Part shown: positions 1-7,726 of the stretch, one piece after another
How positions within the stretch are numbered: position 1 is the first letter of the stretch
How the letters are laid out: each line of letters opens with the position of its first letter
NCBI GenBank assembly: GCA_902514865.1
Contig: CABXSI010000005.1
Location: forward strand, 1-40,173
Source: an uncultured SAR116 cluster alpha proteobacterium
GTDB lineage: Bacteria > Pseudomonadota > Alphaproteobacteria > Puniceispirillales > Marisalimonadaceae
Direction of reading: 5' to 3'
Length of the DNA: 40,173 nt
The notes under the pieces: generated by a model
Database searches by the model: none
The model's input: only the letters and a program-made list of their open reading frames with translations
Told to the model about the DNA's origin: nothing
Program-made: the position numbers and the translations under genes

Positions 1-1
1 C

Positions 2-502
2 ATAATAACTGTTCCAAATTTAAAAGAGACCGAAAAGTTTTTAATTTGGTCTATTAGAGAATGGATTATAAGCATAATGAGAGCTAAAGATCCAAGGCTT
101 GAAATAATTAAATGTTTTAGTAAACTTTTAATCCAAGAAGCTGTTATGCCTTTTGATAAAATGATGAGAATAATTGGTTATAATTGCTGTGTACCAATAG
201 ATATAAGGTGTCACTGTTCTAATCTTCTAGGAAGAACAGAAATTGATCTACTATGTTTAATTTCAATTATACAAAATAAATTAAAGGTTGATTTGAAAAA
301 AATTATTAAAATATCTAATAAAGATAATCACCTAGAAATGATTAATCAGTCTAATAAATTAGTAGAAAGTTTAAACAGGTCCAAAATTTCAATACCAGTA
401 AGAAATGAATTTTTAAATAAATACCACACAGATAAATACAAAATTAACAATAATGTTATTTTTTTTGATTTCAAAAATAAATTAGAAAGAAAATGTACTT
501 GA
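2..502 (+). CDS. Conserved alphaproteobacterial protein of unknown function (5' partial)
   Basis: The supplied ORF begins at ATG 77, but its frame stays open back to base 2 (codons reading TVPNLKETEKFLIWSIREW), so the gene starts before the window and 77 is only an internal Met. The visible protein is about 166 residues and mostly helical. It has a tryptophan-rich N-terminal stretch and a central RCHC segment followed by GRTEIDLLCLI. From memory, this layout (apolar helix, a Cys-x-Cys segment, then a DE-LL helix) resembles a conserved hypothetical family in Rhodospirillales-like genomes, where the segment often reads CPCL. I cannot confirm this without a search. No function is known to me. 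It is followed by a 170-base gap with an inverted repeat and shares no operon with the dehydrogenase that follows. Confidence 0.6.
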   Translation: MITVPNLKETEKFLIWSIREWIISIMRAKDPRLEIIKCFSKLLIQEAVMPFDKMMRIIGYNCCVPIDIRCHCSNLLGRTEIDLLCLISIIQNKLKVDLKKIIKISNKDNHLEMINQSNKLVESLNRSKISIPVRNEFLNKYHTDKYKINNNVIFFDFKNKLERKCT

Positions 503-531
503 CTTTGATAACTATTATCATTATTAATATT

Positions 532-587
532 TGATGTGGATGAACTCAAGCTATATCTCCCAAGATTAACTTAGTGCATCCACATCA
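532..587. repeat. Perfect 11-bp inverted repeat, 34-nt loop
   Basis: TGATGTGGATG (532-542) and its exact reverse complement CATCCACATCA (577-587) enclose 34 nt in the gap between the first gene and the dehydrogenase. The arms are richer in GC than the surroundings. No T-run follows on either strand, so it does not look like an intrinsic terminator. It could be an RNA leader structure for the downstream operon, a protein-binding dyad, or a relic of a small element. Confidence 0.5.
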
Positions 588-679
588 CCATTTCTCTCAT
601 AATCATAGAAGTTAAATATTGTAAAACTACGGTTTGGATATTAATGTCAATTATAACTTTATAAGGTTTATTGATAGCT

Positions 680-1801
680 ATGGATTATTTTCAAATCGCA
701 TCTGTTCCTGGAGACGGAATAGGTAAAGACATAGTAAATTCAGCAAAATCAATAGTTGATCTCTCATCTGAAATTATTGGTGGTTTCAAATGTAACTGGG
801 AAAATATTAATGCTGGTGCAGAATATTTTGCAAAAGAAGGATGTGATGTAGAACCAGGCGGTGAAGATAGAATAAGTAATGCTGACAGCATTTTCCTTGG
901 GGCGATTGGACTACCTACGATACGACATGAAGATGGGACAGAAATATGCCCTCACCTCAGATTTAGAGAAATGTTTGGATTATATGCTGGGGTCAGACCA
1001 GTTAAGGCTTACCCAAACATTACAAACAGGTTAAGTAATAAATTAGCAACTAATATTGATTTAGTTATATTAAGAGAGTCTACCGAAGGTTTGTTCTACA
1101 CAGCAGCTGTTCACAACAGATGCCCCGTAGATAACAATGACGAAGTTCAAGATATTATGCGTATTACCAGAAAAACAACAGAGAAATTACATGACTTTGC
1201 ATTAAAATTAGCGAGACAAAGAAAGAGTAAGGGAAAGTTGGGTAAAGTTACTTGTGTTGATAAAGCCAATGTATTTCGCTCTCAAGCTTTATTTAGAAAA
1301 ATATTTGATGAAAGAAAAGAAAATTTCAAAGATATAGAATCGGAACATTGTTATGTTGATGCAATGGCGTTAAATCTTATAAGGAACCCCTGGGAATATG
1401 ACGTAATGGTAATGGAAAATATGTTTGGTGATATATTATCTGACCTTGGTGGAGGATTAGTAGGCGGAATGGGAATGGCTTCATGTGCAGAAATTGGAGA
1501 CAACCATGGTTTATTTCAACCCGCTCATGGAAGCGCTCCAGATATAATGGGACAAGACAAGGCAAATCCATTAGCGACTATTCTTAGCTCGACTTTGATG
1601 CTTGACTATTTATCTGATAAAAAGGGATGTGAGAGTGCCTCTGAAGGCTCAAAACTAATAGAAGCTGCAATTGAAATAGGCTTTAAAAGAAATGAGTTAA
1701 GGCCAATTGAGTTTGGTGGTGATATGGGAACAAAAGCAGTAACTGAAAAATTAATCACATTATTAAAAGATAAAAATGTTCAAAATGAAGTGTTAACCTA
1801 A
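680..1801 (+). CDS. Isocitrate/isopropylmalate dehydrogenase family (tartrate dehydrogenase-like)
   Basis: A 373-residue NAD(P)-dependent beta-hydroxyacid oxidative decarboxylase. The N-terminal PGDGIG motif (residues 10-15), the RESTEGLFY segment with the catalytic Tyr, VDKANVFR with the catalytic Lys, the metal-binding MFGDILSDL and the cofactor-loop region FQPAHGSAPDI are all in family order. The family includes IPMDH (LeuB), tartrate dehydrogenase and D-malate dehydrogenase. No leuCD lies nearby, and the next genes are an acid-sugar kinase and an RraA protein, so a catabolic tartrate/malate/acid-sugar substrate is more likely than leucine synthesis (inference). The ORF track starts at TTG 671; I prefer ATG 680, though AAGG at 663-666 is nearer the TTG. 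First gene of a three-gene run. Confidence 0.85.
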   Translation: MDYFQIASVPGDGIGKDIVNSAKSIVDLSSEIIGGFKCNWENINAGAEYFAKEGCDVEPGGEDRISNADSIFLGAIGLPTIRHEDGTEICPHLRFREMFGLYAGVRPVKAYPNITNRLSNKLATNIDLVILRESTEGLFYTAAVHNRCPVDNNDEVQDIMRITRKTTEKLHDFALKLARQRKSKGKLGKVTCVDKANVFRSQALFRKIFDERKENFKDIESEHCYVDAMALNLIRNPWEYDVMVMENMFGDILSDLGGGLVGGMGMASCAEIGDNHGLFQPAHGSAPDIMGQDKANPLATILSSTLMLDYLSDKKGCESASEGSKLIEAAIEIGFKRNELRPIEFGGDMGTKAVTEKLITLLKDKNVQNEVLT

Positions 1802-1819
1802 TAGGAGTTAAAATTAATA

Positions 1820-2110
1820 ATGTTTGTAATAACTGTTAAATTTGTAATTCACGAAAAAGACATAGAAAAATTTAAAGTAAGAATCTTACAACAAGCTAGA
1901 GACTCTCTTGAACTTGAAAAAGATTGTCATGAATTTGATGTCTGCCACGAACCTAATAATAAAAGTATAGTATTTTTATATGAAACTTACACCGACAAAG
2001 ACGCTTTTGACATTCACCTCAACAGCAAACATTATCTATCATTTAATGAAGAAGTAACCCCTTGGGTTAAAGAGAAAATTGTAACACAATTAGAAAAACA
2101 AGCATTATAG
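1820..2110 (+). CDS. ABM-domain (putative quinol monooxygenase-like) small protein
   Basis: A 96-residue protein with the dimeric alpha/beta-barrel pattern of the antibiotic biosynthesis monooxygenase (ABM/YgiN) family: an N-terminal strand, a helix around residues 14-30, a CHEFDV strand, a FLYETYTDKDAFDIH strand-helix, then the HLNSKHY turn. The length is normal for a single ABM domain. These proteins are cofactor-free oxygenases or small accessory binding proteins, and the substrate cannot be read from sequence. AGGAG at 1803-1807 precedes the ATG. It sits between a dehydrogenase and a DUF1537 kinase, so it probably acts in the same acid-catabolic route, perhaps as a mutarotase-like or repair accessory (inference). 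Confidence 0.75.
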   Translation: MFVITVKFVIHEKDIEKFKVRILQQARDSLELEKDCHEFDVCHEPNNKSIVFLYETYTDKDAFDIHLNSKHYLSFNEEVTPWVKEKIVTQLEKQAL

Positions 2111-2125
2111 AATAAAGAGAGGATT

Positions 2126-3397
2126 ATGAAACTAGGGATAATAGGTGATGATTTTACAGGGTCCTCTGACATTGCAAACAACCTTAAAAAATCAGGAATG
2201 CAAGTTTCCATGTATGCTGGTATTCCAACCCTACTACCTTCAGAAATAAAAAAAGAACCAACTGACGCCGCCGTAATTGCCCTCAAAACTAGAACCATAC
2301 CAATTGAAGAAGCAATATCAGAGAGCTTAAAAGCTCTTGTATGGCTAAAAGATTGTGGATGTGAACAATTTATTTTTAAATATTGCTCAACGTTTGACTC
2401 CACAAAAAAAGGTAATATAGGACCGGTAACTGATGCAATTATGAAAGAATTAAATACAGATTTTACTATAGCGTGCCCGTCCTTTCCTGATGCTGGACGA
2501 ACTGTTTATTTTGGACATATGTTTGTTAATGGCAAACCATTAAATGAATCAGGCATGGAAAATCATCCTCTAACTCCAATGACAGATCATAATTTAGTTA
2601 GGTGGCTTAATTATCAAACCAAAGATAATGTTGGCCTGATTGATTTTCAAACTATTTCAAAAGGAGAGAATAGCGTCAAAGAGAGAATTGAAACGTTAAA
2701 AACAAATGGATACAAGTACGCAATTGTTGACACTATTAAAAATGATGACTTTGATATTATTTGTAACGGCGTAAAAGACTTACCATTTCTAACTGGTGGA
2801 TCTGGTATTGCTCTTGGATTACCAAAAATTTATAAAGATAGAGGTTTATTGTCAGCAACTAATTTTGAAATTCCTAAAAATAATTCCAATGCAATTATAC
2901 TTTCTGGATCATGCTCAGTTGCAACAATAAATCAAATAAATATTTATAAAGAGAAAAACCCATCCTTATATATTTCTCCTGATGAGGTGATTAACAATGA
3001 GGACTTGGTTGAAAATGTCTTTTCATGGATTAAAGTTAATGAAACATTATCTCCTCTTATTTACTCGTCTTCTGATACTAAAACTGTCACAGAAAAACAA
3101 AAACAATATGGCCAAGAAATCTTAGCAAATAAAATTGAAAACTTTTTTGAATTACTATCTAAAAAACTTGTAAAAGATAATTTTGGAACATTTATTTCAG
3201 CTGGAGGAGAAACCTCAGGAGCAGTCATAAAAGGTTTAGGGGTCCAAGAGCTTAAGATAGGCGAAGAAATTTCTCATGGCGTCCCTGCCCTATGGTCCCC
3301 TCATTCTAATGGTAATAAGCCAATTTCTGTAACACTTAAATCTGGTAACTTTGGTCAAACAGATTTCTTTGAGAGAGCTCTCAAAGTGTTTGGTTAA
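2126..3397 (+). CDS. Four-carbon acid sugar kinase family protein (DUF1537)
   Basis: A 423-residue kinase of the OtnK/DtnK/LtnK family, which phosphorylates tetronate-type acid sugars with ATP. The N-terminal sugar-binding domain opens with GIIGDDFTGSSD (residues 4-15), the family signature. The C-terminal nucleotide-binding domain has SGSCSVATINQ and SAGGETSGAV. Length is typical. GAGAGG lies just upstream of the ATG, 15 nt after the ABM gene, so the three genes are probably co-transcribed. In characterised clusters the partner dehydrogenase is PdxA-like or LtnD-like; here it is an IPMDH-type enzyme, so the exact substrate is open. The gene ends 8 nt from the convergent RraA gene. Confidence 0.88.
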   Translation: MKLGIIGDDFTGSSDIANNLKKSGMQVSMYAGIPTLLPSEIKKEPTDAAVIALKTRTIPIEEAISESLKALVWLKDCGCEQFIFKYCSTFDSTKKGNIGPVTDAIMKELNTDFTIACPSFPDAGRTVYFGHMFVNGKPLNESGMENHPLTPMTDHNLVRWLNYQTKDNVGLIDFQTISKGENSVKERIETLKTNGYKYAIVDTIKNDDFDIICNGVKDLPFLTGGSGIALGLPKIYKDRGLLSATNFEIPKNNSNAIILSGSCSVATINQINIYKEKNPSLYISPDEVINNEDLVENVFSWIKVNETLSPLIYSSSDTKTVTEKQKQYGQEILANKIENFFELLSKKLVKDNFGTFISAGGETSGAVIKGLGVQELKIGEEISHGVPALWSPHSNGNKPISVTLKSGNFGQTDFFERALKVFG

Positions 3398-3405
3398 CTC
3401 AAATA

Positions 3406-4056
3406 TTAAATTTTAGAAAACTTCTTTAAAGCATTTGTAAAAGTTAATCCGGCATCCATTTCTTCCATTGCCTTTTTGTCATCGGCAGAAAACTTTTCGG
3501 AAGCTTCAGTTATATTCTCAGCATGCTCAATTGGGATACATAACACACCTGTGCCATCAGCAACAATAATATCACCTTTTCTTACTCTTACTCCTGCACA
3601 AACAACAGGATCATTTATAGATAAAACTTTTATCCTCGTTTTTCCGGGTGTTGGTACCATGTGTCTAGAAAATGCTGGAAAGGAAAATTCTATAATTTCT
3701 TCTCTATCACGAATACCTCCATCGACCACAAGGCCACCAACCCCTTTCAACTTTGCAGCATAAGAAGCCATCCCACCCCAGGTAGACACCTGAGCTCCAT
3801 TATTGGCAACAACAATGACATCTCCTGGATTTGCCGCGTCAATCATATGTCCAACTTTAAAATCATCTGATGAAAAACTGCCAAAAGGACCTGTTGTTTC
3901 TTGAACCGTAATAGCTCTACCTACTACCTTCATACCAAAACCTGCAGGAGCCAGGTTGTTCATAACACCATTAAACCCAACATCATCAAGTGCATTAGCT
4001 AAGGTTGGTGTGGCAATTTTTTTTAATCTTTCTAAAATTTCATCATTAACAGACAT
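3406..4056 (-). CDS. RraA family protein (HMG/CHA aldolase or oxaloacetate decarboxylase-like)
   Basis: A 216-residue RraA-fold protein. The substrate and metal signature DGGIRD is at residues 112-117 (Arg116, Asp117), preceded by the glycine-rich GGMASYAAKLKGVGG, and VADGTGVLCIP follows. In RraA-like class II pyruvate aldolases the Arg and Asp in this loop bind pyruvate and divalent metal, and many members also decarboxylate oxaloacetate. True RraA, the RNase E inhibitor, is shorter, so an enzymatic role is preferred. It converges on the DUF1537 kinase, and such proteins often accompany DUF1537 kinases and IPMDH-type dehydrogenases. GGGAG precedes the ATG by about 8 nt. Confidence 0.85.
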   Translation of the reverse strand: MSVNDEILERLKKIATPTLANALDDVGFNGVMNNLAPAGFGMKVVGRAITVQETTGPFGSFSSDDFKVGHMIDAANPGDVIVVANNGAQVSTWGGMASYAAKLKGVGGLVVDGGIRDREEIIEFSFPAFSRHMVPTPGKTRIKVLSINDPVVCAGVRVRKGDIIVADGTGVLCIPIEHAENITEASEKFSADDKKAMEEMDAGLTFTNALKKFSKI

Positions 4057-4153
4057 TTATAAACTCCCGAAGTACCCAAAATAATATTACTCTTAATTAA
4101 TAATGTTATTATAAGAACATTTTTTTGTATTAATTATATTGACCTTTATCCTA

Positions 4154-4159
4154 TATAAT
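4154..4159 (+). promoter_or_regulatory. Candidate -10 element upstream of the acyl-CoA dehydrogenase
   Basis: A perfect TATAAT lies 41 bases before the ATG at 4200 in the 143-base divergent gap. No convincing -35 hexamer sits 16-18 bases upstream, and chance TATAAT matches are common in DNA this AT-rich. The remainder of the gap holds nothing else I can support. Confidence 0.25.
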
Positions 4160-4199
4160 TTAACTTATTTTAAATTAATTAACAAAATAAGTATTATGA

Positions 4200-5354
4200 A
4201 TGTCTAAGTTTAATTTTCCTTCTATTAAAGAAACAAATGATTTATCAAACCTTCGAAAAGAAGTAAGAAATTTTATAACAAAATCTTTAAATCATAAAGA
4301 GTTTGAGCCTTCAGCTGATGCTTGGGTCTTTTCTGCTAGCCCAGATTTTAGTAAGAAACTTGGATCGATGGGATGGCTGGGCATGTCATTTCCAAAAAAA
4401 TACGGCGGGAATGAAAGAACTGCACTCGAGAGATATGTTGTAACCGAAGAGCTTTTAGCTTCTGGAGCTCCTGTCGCCGCTCATTGGATAGCTGATAGAC
4501 AAAGCGGAAGTCAAATTTTAAGATATGGAAATGAGGAGCAAAAAAAATCAATTATTCCTAAAATAACTGCTGGAGAATGCTTTTTTGCTATTGGAATGAG
4601 TGAGCCTGACTCTGGTTCAGACTTAGCTTCTGTTAAAACCAAAGCTACTAAGATAGAAAATGGATGGAAACTTGAAGGTAGAAAAATTTGGTCTACTGGC
4701 GCTCATATAGCAAATTATATGATTGTACTTGTAAGAACCAGTCCTGCGTCAGAAAAAAATAGGCATGAAGGACTATCTCAGTTTTTAGTTGATTTATCAC
4801 TTCCAAATGTGAGTGTGAAAGGTATCCCTGACATGACAGGTCAACGCCATTTTAATGAAACTTTATTTGACAATGTCATACTAGCTGAAGATGCATTACT
4901 TGGAGTTGAAGGAAAAGGTTGGTCTCAGGTAGTTGGTGAACTCGCACTTGAAAGATCTGGTCCTGAAAGATTTTTGTCTCATTTCACGTTACTTGAGAGC
5001 TTTATAAATGAATTCAAAAATATTTTAATAAAATCAGGTTCAAAATTAATAGGTAAATTAATTGCTGAACTTCAAACATTAAGAAGAATGAGTTTTTCTA
5101 TAGCCTCTATGTTACAAAATGGAGAATCTCCAGAGACACAAGCTGCATTTGTTAAGGAGCTGGGTAATAAATTTGAAAAGACAATGGTAGAAACGTTAAG
5201 AGAGTTTTCCAATATAATTCCACTTTATGAATGGCCTTCTCAATTACAAAATTTATTTGAAGACGCCACTCTTAGAATACCCTCAAACTCGTTAAGAGGT
5301 GGAACAACTGAAATTATGAAAGGGATAATAGCAAGACAGTTAGGTCTGAGATGA
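4200..5354 (+). CDS. Acyl-CoA dehydrogenase, large subunit-like
   Basis: A 384-residue FAD-dependent acyl-CoA dehydrogenase with the N-terminal helical domain, GECFFAIGMSEPDSGSDLASV (FAD/substrate loop, split here for recognition as GMSEPDSGSDLA), a middle beta-domain, and the C-terminal RGGTTEI segment. The C-terminal position that carries the catalytic Glu in MCAD reads Gly, but LALER (Glu near residue 251) matches where isovaleryl-CoA dehydrogenase-type enzymes carry the base. The stop overlaps the start of the next gene (ATGA, 5351-5354), which is also an ACAD-fold protein, so this is probably one half of a heteromeric enzyme. The acyl substrate is unknown. The ribosome-binding site is weak. 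Confidence 0.9.
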   Translation: MSKFNFPSIKETNDLSNLRKEVRNFITKSLNHKEFEPSADAWVFSASPDFSKKLGSMGWLGMSFPKKYGGNERTALERYVVTEELLASGAPVAAHWIADRQSGSQILRYGNEEQKKSIIPKITAGECFFAIGMSEPDSGSDLASVKTKATKIENGWKLEGRKIWSTGAHIANYMIVLVRTSPASEKNRHEGLSQFLVDLSLPNVSVKGIPDMTGQRHFNETLFDNVILAEDALLGVEGKGWSQVVGELALERSGPERFLSHFTLLESFINEFKNILIKSGSKLIGKLIAELQTLRRMSFSIASMLQNGESPETQAAFVKELGNKFEKTMVETLREFSNIIPLYEWPSQLQNLFEDATLRIPSNSLRGGTTEIMKGIIARQLGLR

Positions 5355-6379
5355 ATGAAGAACTAGGTATTATTTTAGAAACAACATCAAAAGTTCTTAA
5401 CAAGCACGTAGATCATAAATTAAGACAAAACATAGATAACGACAATTCTGATTTAATTAATTTATGGGATGAAATTGAACAAATTGGCCTCCCTAAAATA
5501 GCCGTTAAAGATAAGTTCAATGGATCAGGCTTACCTCTTTCAACTACTTTACCAATAATCAAATTATCAAATAATATAGGAGCACCAATACCTTTATCCG
5601 AAACGATATTGTCTAATTATATTCTGTCAGAATCTGATATAAACCCTCCAAGTGGCATTGTAACTTACGCAATAGACGTAAAGAACCTTAAAATCATAGG
5701 TAATGAAATATCCGGAGAATTAATTTCGGTTCCATATTTAAATCTTACTGATAAAATTGTTTTTATTACTGAAATTGAAAAAACAAAAAAAGTTATTCTT
5801 ATTAAAAATAGCAGGGAAGACAAAGAGTTAAAAAAGAATTTTTTATCTGAACCACGATATAATTTAAAGTTAAATAAATGTAAAATCCTTTATATAAAAC
5901 CAGTTAACTTAAGGATAAATTTTAAACAACTAGGCGCTATAGTGAGATCTGCTCAAATGATAGGGTCAATGGAAAAAATTTTAGATTTATGTATCGATTA
6001 CTGTTCACAAAGAAAACAATTTGGAAGAGCACTCTCAAAATTTCAAGCTATTCAACATCAGATATCTGAAATGGCCGTTGAGCTATCTGCATCTTCTGCA
6101 GCTTTATCAACAATTACTAATTCTGATGATTTTTATAAAAATAAAAAGGATATAGCTATTTTAAAAATAAGAGCTGGAGCTGCTGCAGGAAAAGTTATAG
6201 CAATATCTCATCAAGTTCATGGCGCAATTGGATTTACTCAAGAGTATGAATTAGCTTACTTTACACGTAATCTAAATAGTTGGAGAAACGATTTTGGAAA
6301 TGAGAGTTATTGGGAAGATGAATTAGGAAAAGATTTTTTAGAAAATAACAATCAAAATTTATGGGAATATTTAACTTAA
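5351..6379 (+). CDS. Acyl-CoA dehydrogenase, second (small) subunit-like
   Basis: A 342-residue, divergent acyl-CoA dehydrogenase. The N-terminal and middle domains are poorly conserved, but the C-terminal domain is clear: QRKQFGR around residue 217 (the FAD-contacting Arg motif), then QVHGAIGFTQEY and a WRNDFGNESYWED tail typical of the short partner in heteromeric ACADs. It lacks the FAD-loop motif (SEPDSGSD) seen in its partner. The ATGA overlap implies translational coupling and roughly equal amounts. Known relatives such as the FadE26/27-type pairs of actinobacteria act on bulky or CoA-side-chain substrates. Whether that holds here is inference. Confidence 0.85.
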   Translation: MNEELGIILETTSKVLNKHVDHKLRQNIDNDNSDLINLWDEIEQIGLPKIAVKDKFNGSGLPLSTTLPIIKLSNNIGAPIPLSETILSNYILSESDINPPSGIVTYAIDVKNLKIIGNEISGELISVPYLNLTDKIVFITEIEKTKKVILIKNSREDKELKKNFLSEPRYNLKLNKCKILYIKPVNLRINFKQLGAIVRSAQMIGSMEKILDLCIDYCSQRKQFGRALSKFQAIQHQISEMAVELSASSAALSTITNSDDFYKNKKDIAILKIRAGAAAGKVIAISHQVHGAIGFTQEYELAYFTRNLNSWRNDFGNESYWEDELGKDFLENNNQNLWEYLT

Positions 6380-6404
6380 ATACTATTTTAATTCGAGGTG
6401 AAAA

Positions 6405-7202
6405 ATGACTGAATCAGTTTTATATGAACAAGATGATAGAATTGTTAAGATAACACTAAATAGACCGGACACAAGAAATGCTCTTTCCGGAGATATTATA
6501 GAAGGTTTAGTAGATTCTCTAAGTAAAGCCGATAAAGATAAAAATGTAGGTTGTGTAATATTAACAGGTGCTGGAAAGAGCTTTTCATCTGGAGGAAATC
6601 TTCAAGAAATCAAAGATATGACTACTAAGGACAATATGTCTTTAACTGAATTAGAGGATTGGTATAGATTTGGAATACAAAAAATTCCACTTTCAATGAA
6701 TAGTATTGATGTTCCAATTGTAGCAGCTGTAAATGGCCACGCCATTGGTGCAGGAAACGATTTGTGTACTATGTGCGATATTAGAATTGCAGCAGAAGAC
6801 GCAAAGTTTTCAGAGAGTTTCCTTAGAATTGGAATTATTCCTGGTGATGGTGGATCCTGGTTTCTTCCAAAAATAATTGGACTTGCAAGAGCAAATGAAA
6901 TGATTTTAACTTGTGACGTTCTTGATTCCCAAAAGGCTCTAGATTGGGGTCTTGTTTCAAAGGTTGTAACAAATGATGAACTTTTGGATGAAGCTTATAG
7001 AACTGCAAATAAAATTGCCTCACAACCCCCTGAAGCATCAAGAAGAGCTAAAAGATTATTAAGAATGTCACAAAATGTTTCTCTGGACAAAGCGTTAGAA
7101 ATGGCGGCAAGTCAACAAAGTATTCTTCAACAACTTGATGACCATAGAGAAGCAATAGACGCCCTTTTAGAAAAAAGAAAACCTAATTACACAAATTCCT
7201 AG
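6405..7202 (+). CDS. Enoyl-CoA hydratase/isomerase (crotonase) family protein
   Basis: A 265-residue crotonase-fold enzyme. The oxyanion-hole and CoA-binding segments are visible: GKSFSSGGNLQE near residue 58 and NGHAIGAGND near residue 110, followed by GIIPGDGGS near residue 145. The C-terminal EKRKPNY is the usual end of the family. It probably hydrates or isomerises the enoyl-CoA made by the adjacent dehydrogenase pair, from which it is separated by only 25 bases with a good GAGGTG ribosome-binding site. Crotonase-family members also include hydrolases, decarboxylases and isomerases, so the exact reaction is not fixed. It converges on the broken sixA-like gene. Confidence 0.88.
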   Translation: MTESVLYEQDDRIVKITLNRPDTRNALSGDIIEGLVDSLSKADKDKNVGCVILTGAGKSFSSGGNLQEIKDMTTKDNMSLTELEDWYRFGIQKIPLSMNSIDVPIVAAVNGHAIGAGNDLCTMCDIRIAAEDAKFSESFLRIGIIPGDGGSWFLPKIIGLARANEMILTCDVLDSQKALDWGLVSKVVTNDELLDEAYRTANKIASQPPEASRRAKRLLRMSQNVSLDKALEMAASQQSILQQLDDHREAIDALLEKRKPNYTNS

Positions 7203-7218
7203 CTAGTTATTTTAAATT

Positions 7219-7720
7219 CTACATATACATTCTTGGAAAAAAATAATCGATAACTTCCCCGTTTGTAAAAACTGGTGCTTTAAAATTATTTTCAGAATAT
7301 TCTATAATAACAACACCACAAGTAACTAAGTTAACAGGCAACTTATTATAACCTTTAGTTGATAATTGATACATTAATGAATTTAAAATGGGATTATGAC
7401 CTATTACAACCACGGTGCTAAATCCAAGCACTTTGGAGGTTATTATTTTTAATCTGATCTATTGATGCATGATATAAATCTTCTTCAATCGATAAAAGAT
7501 TGTCTTTATGATCCCAATTTAAAAATATATTTTCGTAAGTTAACTGGGTTCTTAATGCAGGAGAGATTAAAAACAAATCTGGTTTATTTATTCTGTTTTT
7601 AAGTTCCTCAGAAATAACTTTACAAGAATTATAACCTCTTTTGTTCAAACCCCTTTGAAGATCATTGACGTAACCACTCCAATCGGATTTAGCATGACGT
7701 ATTAATATTAATTTAGACAT
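7219..7720 (-). pseudogene. SixA-like phosphohistidine phosphatase, frameshifted
   Basis: Two overlapping minus-strand ORFs (7418-7720 and 7219-7431) together make one histidine phosphatase of about 165 residues. The first has the catalytic LIRHAKSDW at its N-terminus and SPALRTQLTYENI. The second has the downstream VVVIGHNPILNSL motif with the second catalytic His. The break is at about 7420-7430, where the first frame hits TAG after SAWI. Dropping one T from the ATTTAG there restores a continuous product reading WISTVVVIGHNP. This is either a genuine inactivating indel, a read or assembly error, or rarely a +1 shift. Intact SixA removes phosphate from histidine phosphotransfer domains. Confidence 0.8.
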
Positions 7721-7726
7721 TTAATA

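Noticed and set aside
532-590. tRNA-like reading of the inverted repeat, which is followed by CCA
   Set aside because: The stem is 11 bp, the interior is only 34 nt, and no T-loop or anticodon arm can be drawn.
2032-2403. 123-residue minus-strand ORF
   Set aside because: Antisense to the ABM and DUF1537 genes, which have clear family motifs; no ribosome-binding site or recognisable domain.
3367-3386. CTTTGAGAG/CTCTCAAAG hairpin as terminator of the DUF1537 kinase
   Set aside because: It lies in the coding sequence before the stop and only a broken T-rich stretch follows; too weak to list as a terminator.
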